NCBI GenBank assembly: GCA_947034885.2
Contig: OX344750.2
Span: 13,696,053 to 13,760,052 of the forward strand
Direction: 5' to 3'
DNA: 64,000 nt
Origin: Thuidium tamariscinum
Taxonomy: Eukaryota; Streptophyta; Bryopsida; Hypnales; Thuidiaceae
Made by a program: the position numbers and the translations under genes
The notes under the pieces: model-generated
Told to the model about the DNA's origin: nothing
The model's database searches: none
The model's input: only the letters and a program-made list of their open reading frames with translations
Shown: positions 31,627 through 42,587 of the stretch, in pieces
Position numbering within the stretch: position 1 is the stretch's first letter
Layout of the letters: every line of letters starts with the position of its first letter

Positions 31627-34563
31627 CTATTTTTGCACCCCGTTGTTGTACCCGTTGTTGTAGACGGGGTCCACGATTGTGGATCTGTCGGCCTCCTGCT
31701 CGACCTCTGAGTCTCTCTCAGCAGCATAATAAGGGACTGGAGCGGGCTTGGAGTCGTCTTCGGAGGACAAAGAGGAGGAGCTCCTGGATTTGGGAAGCCA
31801 GTGCGGCTTGGACTTGTGGCTGCGGAACGTGGGATCTTCGATGTCGTTGCAAATGTCAGTCTCGTCGATGCAGCCCCCCCATGTGGTCTTGCAATACCTG
31901 CAACCGTAGCAAAGCATATCAAATCCCATTCAAATATGCATGATTAGAGCGTTAACACAAATCAATGCTCACACTTACGGTCAATCGGGGCTCTCCTTTC
32001 CATCTACACAAAGCTCCAAAAACTAGGACCGTTGTAGATTTATGTTTCAGGCTACGTACTTTCCGGTGGGCTCTTCCACTGTGCGCTTGACGTGCTCCTC
32101 CTTCAACTTTGGGACGGTGATTTCCATGTGGTCATAGTGGACGGCGAAATAGGGCACCTCCTCAACCCGAGGCACGTCGATGAACTCCACTACATCTACC
32201 ATCTCCGTCACCTCGACCTCCTCTTGCACAACCCTGCATACATACAAACCTCGTATGGGATTCGTTAATCTACAATTATGGTTCAGTTGTTTGCAATTCA
32301 ATTGACTGTCTGAAATTTCATACAATGTCAATTTCGTTAAAATGGTGATACTCCAAACACCAAAAGCATGGCATGTATCTACACACAGGTCTCATTCCAA
32401 ATCACAAACTAGGATTTGGTATCAAGTCATGAGAATATGGCCAATGGAATAAGGCCAATTTAATGAATTGACGGTCAATGCAACTTCCTATTGAACTAAA
32501 TTGACGACTATGGAAGTCATTTGGAGTAAACTAGTCACACAATTTTAAACTAGTCCATGTTAAAATATCGTTGTATTGAACCCATTTTTTCAAGATTTTT
32601 TACTCGTTATTTCTTACTCGTTATTTTTCACACATGTAGCTTACCAGTGTCTAAGAACCCAACAAATTTATAGTGAAGTGGTTCAGATGACTTACCGGTA
32701 GACAATCTTGGTTCTAGTCTGGGGCACCTGCCGCACCACTATAACCTGGTCGGTGTGCTCAATTTTCTTCTTGGTGACGCTAACCTGGGGCACCGTGATG
32801 GGGCAAGGCTCATACTGAATTTGTTTGATTGGGTCCGTCTTCTTGACCTTTCGCACCTGAGGGTAGCGCTGGATGACCGACACGTGGGTTTCGGACCCCG
32901 GGAGCTGCATGACAGTTAACACATGCATCAAGTCCTCAAACTGGTTAAATTCGGGTTCCAGTCCGACCTCAAATTCAAGATGTACCGCAAAAGTACTGAA
33001 GTACATGTTCAGAACTTGCTTGTCACAACCTAAACCCTCACAAACACAGCGCTTGAGAAAAAAACAACATATATATACACAACCATACACCCACCGACGC
33101 TATTCAATGTCACAGAATCTCCGCAAATCGATCCACAGATGATTGAAACAAACAGCTATGCAGTCTACGCTTCTAGAGAGAAGTTCTGTCCTTGAAGCAC
33201 TGGCACGAGTACTTAAGGTCTATTTAGACCTCAAACTTCAAACTTCGGTACATGCATGGACTCAAATTAACTTCCTCCCATGGACTCAAACTCCGGCATA
33301 TGCAGTCAAACTTCCTCACGAGTTCTTAAACTTCTCCCATCAGGCATATGTACTCAAAATTCCCTTCACGTACTCAAACTTCCTCGCTCGCATGTACTCA
33401 TTCCTGAAATGAAACTACCTCCCTTAAATCTCAAATGAAACTTCCTCCCTTAATCTCAAATTAAACTTCCTCCCTTAATCTCGAATGAAACTTCCTCCCT
33501 AATCTCAAACTTCTGTCAATGCTCAGGCTGCCATTTATTGCAGACCCTCTGCCCCTCGGTCATGCATACATACCAGTTGTGAGTATTTGGGATGTGGACA
33601 ATAAGCCGCGCATTCATCTGTCTCCTCAGTATATCCCGTATCGCCATTGTCGTAGTGGTGGTGATGAGGAACATCACAGTCCGGCGAGCAGTGGTGATGA
33701 GGAACATCATGTGGCGAGTGGGGGTGATGAGGATCATCACAGTCCGGCGAGTGCGGTTGATGAGGCGAGTGCGGTTGATGAGGCGAGTGCGGGCGATGAG
33801 GCGAGTGCGGTTGATGAGGTGAGTGCGGTTGATGAGGCGAGTGCGGTTGATGAGGCGAGTGCGGTTGATGAGGTGAGTGCGGTTGATGAGGCGAGTGCGG
33901 TTGATGAGGCGAGTGCGGGTGATGAGGCGAGTGCGGGTGATGAGGCGAATGCGGTTGATGAGGCGAGTGCGGTTGATGAGGCGAGTGTGGGTGATGAGGA
34001 TCATCACAGTCCGTCGAGTGGTGGTGATGGGGAACATCAACCGACGAGTGGTGGTGATGGGGAACATCATCCGGCGAGTGGTGGTGATGAGGAACATCAT
34101 CCGGCGAGTGGTGGTGATGAGGAACATCATCCGGCGAGTGGTGGTGATGAGGAACATCATCCGGCGAGTGGTGGTGATGAGGAGCAGCATCCGGCGAGGG
34201 GTGGTGATGAGGAACAACATCCGGCGAGTGGTGGTGATGAGGAGCAGCATCCGGCGAGGGGTGGTGATGAGGAACAACATCCGGCGAGTGGTGGTGATGA
34301 GGAGCAGCATCGGGCGAGGGGTGGGGATGAGGAACAGCATCCGGCGAGTGGTGGGGATGAGGAACAGCATCTGGCGAGTGGTGGGGATGAGGAACAGCGT
34401 CCGGCGAGTGGTGGGGATGAGGAGCGGCATCCGTCTTGTGGCGGGGATGAAGAACGGCATCCGTCCAGTGGCGGGAATGAGGTGGCCCCCCACCACCCGT
34501 GCTTTCCGCGGGTGCCGCAGGTCTCCGCCCTACACCTGTGCTGGATCTCTGAAGCGTCGCCAT
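31627..34563 (-). CDS. Alveolin/epiplastin-like protein, gene A (547 aa, 4 exons)
   Basis: Exons (in transcript order): 34563-33574, 32904-32696, 32233-32060, 31897-31627. All are GT-AG (donor CTG|GTATGT, acceptor ATGCAG), phases 0, 2 and 2, total 1,644 nt with no internal stop. Exon 1 starts MATLQRSSTG and then holds a His/Pro/Asp array of about 270 residues (HSPDDVPHHH decamers, PHSPHQ hexamers). Exons 2-3 carry Val-Pro/Glu-Lys repeats (VSVIQRYPQVRKVKK, QVIVVRQVPQTRTKIVYR, EVTEMVDVVEFIDVPRVEEV, EEPTGKYCK), the pattern of alveolin/IMC or epiplastin membrane-skeleton proteins. Exon 4 is Cys- and Ser-rich, ending with Asn/Tyr/Gly repeats. Inferred role: filament-forming cortical or cytoskeletal scaffold. 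It lacks about 11 residues of gene B before AYCP. No transmembrane or signal segment seen. Family assignment rests on repeat pattern only. Confidence 0.82.
33397..33505. repeat. 25-bp tandem repeat in intron 1 of gene A
   Basis: About four units of the form CTCAAATGAAACTTCCTCCC, with drift. Gene B has only related single CAAACTTCCTC motifs at the matching place. Confidence 0.75.
33655..34450. repeat. Coding minisatellites in exon 1 of gene A
   Basis: Two adjacent arrays: 18-bp units (GCGGTTGATGAGGCGAGT on the + strand) at about 33750-33990, and 30-bp units (GTGGTGATGAGGAACATCAT...) at about 34020-34430. Unit lengths are multiples of three, and several frames on both strands stay open across the array. 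The coding frame (- strand) gives His/Pro/Asp repeats. Gene B has only a short His run (HHHHHDNG) at the same place. Confidence 0.9.
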
Positions 34564-34589
34564 CTCGAAAAAACTGTACAGGAGCACAA

Positions 34590-34775
34590 AGCAAGTCAGC
34601 CTAGATTACTATCCATGCAGGAGCTTCATGATTCGAGAGATTACAATCTAGTATTCAGTCATTTTGGCGCGGATTCAGTACCTCGACTGAGAGATGTACA
34701 CCAGTTGCGAGCGAGTTCGGTACTCAGAAACAGACCCTTTTCAAGTCAACGCCAGACTCTACACGACCACAATTA
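34590..34775 (-). promoter_or_regulatory. Conserved 5' flank of gene A
   Basis: Closely matches 63780-63960 upstream of gene B, including TTTTGGCGCGGATTCAGTA and TCGGTACTCAGAAACAGACC. Conservation of flank as well as exons suggests that the promoter was duplicated too. No clear TATA box identified. Confidence 0.6.
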
Positions 34776-34819
34776 GACTGATGTATAGTCTATAAGTTTA
34801 CTAATTAGGCTGATTGCAG

Positions 34820-36330
34820 GAAGAATTTGGGAAGCTTTTGGTGGGGACAGAGGGAGTTTGGCAGTTTGCAATCATCAGTTCATCGTTACCATTGCTTCAT
34901 TAGCTTGCTACGTCCTGGACAAATCTAATGAGTTCCGTTAGATTTCAGAATGTGATCGATTGCAGCTAGCTGAAAGCTCTTGACGGTCGGTAAATATTTC
35001 GCAAACCCTTGAATGATCTAGCGAGACACTAAAACTTCGCTTGTGGATACCCACAGGACATACATCGAATGAACTGACTGGAATCGATCTAGACTGACTG
35101 GTTCCATGTATGATTCAGTACCTTATATCAGAGTCGATTTCGATCAAAGCCTGATTCAAGATGAAACTATGATTCACCCAACTTGGCTGGAGCTCACTGC
35201 ATCAGGTAGCTCGAGTTCGGGATTAAATAGGAGGCCGGACGGCACTCCGGGGAAGCTGATGTCAACCTGCACGCTATCTACAGTACTACTACAGTACTAC
35301 TACCTAATAGGTAGGTAGGATTTTGAGTACACGAGAGTCACGTGACCCACAAGGGGGACAAGAGTGAGGACCCAGCCGATGAGTGAGCGGATGAAGTCAT
35401 GAGGGACATCATCATTTTTTTATGACCATGAATACTGGACCACTTGCCTGGTTGGTATGGTTCAGGGTGAAACCGCCCTGCTACGTGCCCACGGAGAGAC
35501 TGTGAGCCGTCGATCTAGTGTGCATGAACAAGACATGAGTGAGTAATGAACAGCATTACAAGTCGAACCTCTTTACGTTACTTAAAGCACGTTAAGCATA
35601 AAATCTCAGATATGTTACATAATTTCACCCTCTTCTCCTAGATTCTCAGAGAAATGTTAGATAAATGGCACTGATTCTTCATAACAGTCGTTCCAAACAT
35701 GCTTTGCTATGTGTTAGTGTAAACAGAAATTTGGTAATTAAATATGCATATTACTGGAGGAAGATCCGGAAAAACAAGATCTGGAAGTCCTGCGGGCACC
35801 ATCCGGGGTGATACTCATACCCATATTGCACAGTTAGTACCTGTTAATAGGCCAAAACTTGGTAAGTTTAATAAATGGTATTTATTACAGTGTGTTATAA
35901 TGTTGTATGTGTTTAGAAATCTTCTACTTGGAAGTTGCATACTCCGTATAAATTTTTTGTTACGTGTTAGAAACTTTCTACCCCTACAACTTGTAACATT
36001 ATATTAACTCCCTCTGTCCCATTAAAAGCTTCCCAAATTCATCCTGCAAAGACTGTAATCCAACCTTATTAGTAAGCTTTTACACAGGAAACTCATATCA
36101 CGTTCCCGGTGTTGATTCCCGGTGAGTCTCACGTTTCCCACTGAACTTTAAAATTTGACACCTGTAAAAACTTTACTAATTACAGTAATTTTGGACACGT
36201 GTTGCAACTACACATACACAGGGAAAAATGAGACTCACCGGGAATCAACACCGGGAACGTGATATGAGTTTCCTGTGTTAGTGGGACAGATCGAGTAGCT
36301 TCCCAAATTACTGTGCAATCGCCAAACCCG
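34820..36330. repeat. Stowaway-like ends and a short TIR insertion
   Basis: GGGACAGAGGGAG at about 34847 and CTCCCTCTGTCCC at about 36009 face away from each other, each next to AAGCTTCCCAAATT or its complement. They are probably ends of two separate elements. The interval between has only short unconvincing open frames. Confidence 0.45.
36082..36278. mobile_element. TIR element with about 50-bp arms
   Basis: ACACAGGAAACTCATATCAC continues through CGTTCCCGGTGTTGATTCCC to GAGTCTC and is mirrored on the right (GAGACTCACCGGGAATC ... TTTCCTGTGT). About 197 bp, inserted within the Stowaway-like sequence. Confidence 0.75.
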
Positions 36331-37619
36331 GCAACAAGAATCAGATTCCTGGAACTATCTGAGGTCTGCCTGGAAGACGCTCGCCTGGTGAACTGATCGT
36401 GAGGTCAACTGTTGTTGATCGGTGTGCAACCGAAAGGGGTGGAACTTCCATGCATGTAGCTTGACCGAATGAGCATCAATTGGAAAGTCCTCCGTACTTG
36501 AAGTTTGTTGACTTTGTTTTTAAGTTAGAGCTCGTGTGAAGTTGTGCAAACTTATGATTGACGGTTAGTTGTTGTTGTTTTTTTGACACATATAAAGGAA
36601 ACCTTTAGTGCAAAAAGTAAAACAAACAACACCCAGCCGCGAGCGGCCTGGGCAAAGTCAGCGATTAGTATAAGCACTATCTACGTTAGCAGTTAGTGAG
36701 TGGGGCCCCGGGCGCGGCGTGGATTGACGGTTAGTTGGATCTAGAGTCATGAAGATTTGGGTTGCATTTCAGAGGAAGCGATGAATCTGGTTTCGGGTTG
36801 GTTCTGATGATTTAAAGCAGGGCCAAGCTATACTAGACTTAGAAGCCCAAGCACGTGATTGTTACGGAAGTGCACTCGGAAAGCATCTTCGCTGCCACAT
36901 CGGAAGATCAAGCATTCACAGTCCACAAGGTTTTAAAAATAAAAAAATTACATTACTTTCTATGGATTCATTCTTCAAGTCAAGTTGGATAGATGCTTAA
37001 AATTTTCAAATCATTTGGAATTGTATAACATGTAGAAAAAAAATAGTAAGTAGAAAGAAGTAGAGAATGATTCAAAATATTAAATTGTTAATAATTAATT
37101 TATTAAATTAAAAAATATCAATTTCAATGGTTGTAATGTTATAATAAACAATTTGCATTTATAATACATATATTTTTAAATTATTAAAATTTGAATTAAA
37201 TAAAGGACTTTAAAGTTTAATTTAAAGTAGACATTCCATAACTTCTTACAAACTACCTACAAAATAAAACTCCTCATAATTTTCATCTCATTAATCCAAA
37301 TGGCATGATTCAAAGCTTTTCATGTCTACATAAATCTAAAGAACCAGTTTCAAATTTTTATTTCTTAAAAAACTGTTTTTTGAAGAAGTTTTTTTATTTG
37401 CTCGGGCTACCCACTAAGGCACTGAACAAAGAAAATCACATATCATGCAATAACTTTTTAACCATGTAGTCAAAGTTACAACAAATTGTTGGGCCTTAAA
37501 GATACTCTTTAGAAGCACATTTTGTGAAAATTTCAAAGAAAAAGAAAAAGAAAACTCCATCCATAGTAGGCTGTCCAAAATTGCTATGTTGTCAAAAAAA
37601 AGTAGTTTGGTTCTTTAAG

Positions 37620-40570
37620 GCTTAAAGAGAGCCTATAGAAACGCACGTGAGAATCAAAAAAAATTCCACAAATCCATAAGAGAGGCATGCCCCCATCCGT
37701 CAAAGAGAGTCCATAAAAGCGCACGTGAGAATCACAAAAATTCAACGAGTCCATAGCATGTAAAATCCACTACAATTTTTATTTTTTGTTTTTTTAAAGC
37801 AAATGGAGATCTATTACAACTTTCAAAAGCAGTCGGCAAGTGGATTTGGCAAGTGCATTTGGATCAGGCATCTATTCCCCAATTCTGGTGCAATGAATCC
37901 CACTGGCGGCATGAAATGCACCCTGCTTTGAGAAGAGAAAATCATGGAAACATGCCACGTGGCTTTGAGATATTTGTCAAATTTTTGGGAAGCTTGGCTA
38001 TTGGTCCAGCTTGGCTATTTGTCACCGAAGCCAGTATTGCGGCTTCAGTCCCCGCCCCTCCGGATCCTCAAAAGGAGTCCTGTTTGGCGGCAAGTGTGCC
38101 CAACAGGGTGGATTTACTTCAGGGGAAAATGCAGAATTTTTTTATTTGTTGTACATGATTTTTTTTGCAAATTCTGAATTCATATTTGCAATTACTAACC
38201 CCAATTTTCATAGAAATTGTGTAGGACATACCTTGAATATGGCATAAAATAGTGGGTTTTTTTTTCTTCTATCCAAGAATTACCACATTGGGCCTATTTT
38301 GAATGGAGGATTTAGTATCCCTCGCTTGTTTGAGTATATTATTTTAATGTATAGTATTATTGAGGTTACGACACCATGTGCGCTACTAACAATTGAAGGC
38401 ATATTTACTACTATTGGATATATAAATTAAATTGTAGTAGATTGGATGGGCAAGTGAAAGAGGATTCTAATGCACTTTAGCATGCATTATTTGGACTTTG
38501 TGAATGATTGCAAAAAATACTTGTACTATTTGTTGCATTTTGAATAGTACTCATGATTTTTTCTAGAGTACTTTAAAATTAGAAAAGTAAATTTTTTTTT
38601 AAATTCATAAAATATGATTAATATACACACCTCTAAAATGAAGGTTTTCATCAAAGGAAATGGATGGAAAAATCCTCTAAGTAGGAGAACTTGAAAAGTG
38701 CCAAATCTCAAGAAAATAGGTATTTTGATTAAAAAAATTAGTTAAAAATAATATAAATAAGTAAATACAAAAAAATAAAAACTGGCCATTTGTAACAACT
38801 TTATGGAGATGGTCAATCACCAAAAGAAATCATGAAAATAATATTTAATATATTTCAAAATACAAGCAAAAAGAAGCTCACTTAATTTGTAAACTTCCAC
38901 ACCACATAGAATTAACTATTTTTAAAATTCCTTTGCTAGAAAGTTGTATTTCTATACTAGAAAGAACTCTATAAAATTTCACAATGTAAATTTTCAAAAA
39001 AGGTACTCATGAGTACTAGAGACCTCCGAATTGGCAAACTGTATGACATACATTTTGGGCCTATTTTTGGATAGTATATTATTTTTGAAAATTACCAAAA
39101 AATCAGGGAAGTTGTATGATAGTCATCACTACTTTTTCTATAAATCTTAAGTCATTTTGGAGTTAAAACACAAAATTTATGGCCAAAAAACTAATCAACA
39201 TGCAAGGTGTGACATAAAATAGGACACGTGTTTCTTGCAATTGTCCAGTGATTGTGTTCCTTTCTCTATTTTTTCTCAAGGAACAATTTTTCAGATTTTA
39301 AAAAATAGTTGTAAATAATTTTTGAAATTTTGACAGTTTCCAAAATTTTCCAAGTTATTTACGAAATTGACCTAGGTGATTGTACAAGGGGGGAGACATT
39401 TCCCGAGTTTTAGCAATCCATGTGTGCCCGGGGAGGACACTTCTTGTATATTTGGGGGACCCACGTGTGGCGGTGGGGTATTTTTAGGGGGGCTATCAAT
39501 TACTTGTAATCATTACTTGACAACATTAAAAGAGCCCCTATTTTATCATAAAGCAGAAAAATCAGTCATATTATCATCCCTATTTTATTTTTAAAACACT
39601 TTGCCTTTTTAATGTCCCCTATTTTATATGTAAATTTCTTATAAATTTTACCTAAGATTATTTAAATGTACCCTATATTCCGCCGCACGTAGGTTATTAA
39701 AAAACGGGAAGTGTCCTCCCCTAGCATGTGTGGTGGAATATGGGGTGGATTTAATTTATTTTGGATAATATTTATAAGTATTTATAAAAGAATTACATGT
39801 AAAGTAGGGGACATGAAAAAGGCAAGTTCATCATAAGCAATGTAGGTAGCCAAAAAATATGGTTCATTAATTTTTAGGTAATGTAATTTAGGGGCAAAAG
39901 AATTAGATCCAAGGAATTGTATTTAGTAGGGTCTATTTATACTACATCAAAATTATAGTATAGTATTATGTCAGACTTATAGTATAGAACTCGTACATCA
40001 AAGTTACAAGATGAAACTCCAAATCAATGGATGAAGGTGCAATTTCATAGACTTAAAGTTTTAGAGTAGCTTCCCAAAAATTTGACAAATGTCTCAAAGC
40101 CACGTGGCATCTTGCCATGATTTTCTCTTGTCAAAGCAGGGTTCATTTCATGTCACCAGTGGGATTCATTGCTTGAGAATTGGGGAATAAATGCGTGATC
40201 CAAATGCACTGGCTTGCCAAATCCACTTGCCGACTATTTTTTTTTCTTTTTTTAACACAAATGAAAAGAAATTATTATTATTATTATTATTTTATATTTT
40301 TGAAAAAAATGGAGTGAAAAGAAATTTCATTGCAAAGAAAGAATACAAGCCAGCCTGCCATACACGGCCAGGGCGGGACAGCAAGACAGACCTTGCCGAC
40401 TACTTTTGAAAGTTGTAGTGGATTCCCTTTTGTTTTAAAAAAACAAAAAAACTCCTGATGGCGGCATGCCATGGACTCGTTGAATTTCTTTGATTCCACG
40501 TGCGCTTCTTTGGGCTCTCTTTCACGGCTTATTTTTTTATTTCCACGTGCGCTTCTACGGGCTCTCTTAA
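37620..40570. mobile_element. Element with long inverted repeats, about 2.95 kb
   Basis: 37620-38000 is mirrored by 40060-40570: AAAGAGAGCCTATAGAAACG / GCTTCTACGGGCTCTCTT at the outer ends, then GCACGTG, GGCAAGTGGATTTGG, CCACGTGGCTTTGAGA in matching order. The right arm holds an extra AT-rich insertion (40235-40390). The interior is AT-rich with no credible gene; the 101-codon frame at 37853 lies mostly in the repeat arm. Long-TIR foldback of the Mutator type is plausible. Confidence 0.65.
39430..39721. mobile_element. Small TIR element nested in the long-inverted-repeat element
   Basis: GGGGAGGACACTTC on the left and GAAGTGTCCTCCCC on the right, with inner copies of CCCCTATTTTAT. About 290 bp. 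Confidence 0.55.
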
Positions 40571-42371
40571 CCCCTTATCGCGAGAAGTCCAACTGTGCTT
40601 AAAAATTGCTTACTTTTCAAGCTGCATAAGTCTATATGCGACTAAGCTATGAAGATCTGAACCGTACAATCTTGTAGTGTGCATGTTGTAGATGACGTGG
40701 TTAAAATTTGAAGTCATTTGACCGCATAGATTGAAAGATTACAATGTTTGAGTGTTGAAAAAAGATGCTGAAAATGTTCTGAAAACATATTTGGAGGTCA
40801 AATTTGATTTCTAAACCTACTCAAATTAACGTAAAAACTTTGAACTAGAAAATGCTTCAAAATGAACATGTAAACACATTGGTGAAAAAAAAATTCATTG
40901 AATTGACTCATTGTGTTTGCAAAATGACTTTGAAATGTCAAAAAAATAACAAAAAAGTGTGCAAAAAACACATCTACAACTGAACCTCCGTCTACTAAAA
41001 TGCCTCTCACCCACTCATAACTTCTTGGATTGCTATGAAATTTCAGCCACACAAACAAGATCGGAATGCGCAATTTTTCCAAGAAAAATTATTCGAAACT
41101 AACACTGTATGAGGAAGAAAGAAACTACCAAAGTTCATTGTAATCCAAAAATGTTACGTTTTTGAACTTTGAATTGCTTCCAAGCATTCAAAACAACTTG
41201 GATTGCCTTGAAAATTTGACCACGATAACTAGACTTGTAGAGGAATGTAATTCAATAGATTTTATTGAAAACAAACATTGTATGAAGGAGATACAAGCAT
41301 TCAAAGTTGCAACCATCAATTGCTATGGTGAACTCAAATTGAACCTATGAATTTTGATTGGCTCCCAAATCATCTATATATCTTGGATTGATTTGAAAAT
41401 TTTACCACACAAACTAGAACTAGTATGCGCAACTTTTTCGATAATTTTTTATTGAACTTGGACTTTAGATGCAAAAGTTATAACAATTTGAATCAGACTG
41501 CCAGGCTGTGAAGACACTTTTGGTCCCCTTCGACAATGAGGGGTTAATGACTAACATGGTTTTGACAATGGAGGTTTTCAATGAATTCTAGCACTTTGAT
41601 ATTCTTTTGCACATAGATGTGAATAATTTTTTTAGTTTTAACCGCACAAAAGTAAAGATTACTTTATTTAATATGCATAGAATAAATTTTAGGAAATTTG
41701 AACCATTAGATCTTTAGATTATAACAATTTTGGATGATTAACTTCATACGCCTAAACCACAGGTTTTGGAGAAACAAATTAATAAAAAGATAAATAAATA
41801 TTCTTAACCCCCCTAAAAAGATTATTTGGAATCTAAAGAAAATGTTGTATTCTTTTATTTGAAAATTTGAAGGAAAAAAAAATATCTCAAATTTGTACAC
41901 ATTTTCAAATATAAAGACTAGAAAGTCAAGTCCAAGCAAATTGGATCCTACAACATTCTTAAAAATTTATGTATGGATAAATTTTTGAAATTTTCCAATG
42001 AACATTATTATCATATTTTTTGGAATATCATAAAAAAATTTGAAATTATTTTAATTATTTTGTGTCATTAATTACACTTAATTGAACTTTTTATTCAAAA
42101 AATTGTTAAAAACAAGAATTTCAATTTTTGTTTTTTTTATGTGGATTATAGAATAGAATTGTGTAAGAAAATGTTTTTTTTCCATCTCTACTATTCTTTT
42201 CATGAAAAAACACTATACTTGTTCTCTTTTCCTACTAGACTACATTCTCAACCACATTTTGTAAATGAATTTTTAACTACTTCTAACATTCAAAATTAGA
42301 TAATCGGAAAATGCAAAAAGTATGTAAAATTCTTTTTGTACAAGATCTTAGTTCCCAAAATATTGAGATTT
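40571..42371. other. Intergenic, no feature supported
   Basis: AT-rich; open frames are short and lack protein-like composition. Weak internal repeats of the type CTTGGATTG..TGAAAATTT around 41030-41400. Confidence 0.5.
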
Positions 42372-42587
42372 AACTAGTAGAAACCCCCGTTTAATGTGAC
42401 AAGGCCTAATTTTTCTTGACGGATTTTGTTAGGCATCAAAAGTAACAACCCGTGTTTTTATGTCAGCATTGATGTTGTGTTGAACATCAATGCTGACATA
42501 AAAACACGGGTTGTTACTTTTGATGCTTAGCAAAATCTGTCAGGAAAAATTAGGCCTTGTCACATTAAATGGGGGTTTCTACTAGTG
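42372..42587. mobile_element. CACTA-type foldback MITE, 216 bp
   Basis: Right end CTACTAGTG and left end (A)ACTAGTAG are CACTA-type termini, the left with one changed base. Arms of about 105 bp pair almost perfectly (AAACCCCCGTTTAATGTGAC ... and its complement), with a loop of a few bases at about 42478. Flanked by TTT on both sides (42369-42371, 42588-42590), the 3-bp duplication expected for CACTA elements. Confidence 0.85.

Noticed and set aside
33519..34604. 361-codon + strand open frame rich in Gly/Asp/Glu/His
   Set aside because: It is antisense to exon 1 of gene A and exists only because the minisatellite units are multiples of three and stop-free; gene B has no matching + strand frame, while the - strand frame is conserved and spliced.
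37853..38158. 101-codon + strand frame
   Set aside because: Mostly inside the arm of the long inverted repeat; its mirrored arm does not keep the frame.
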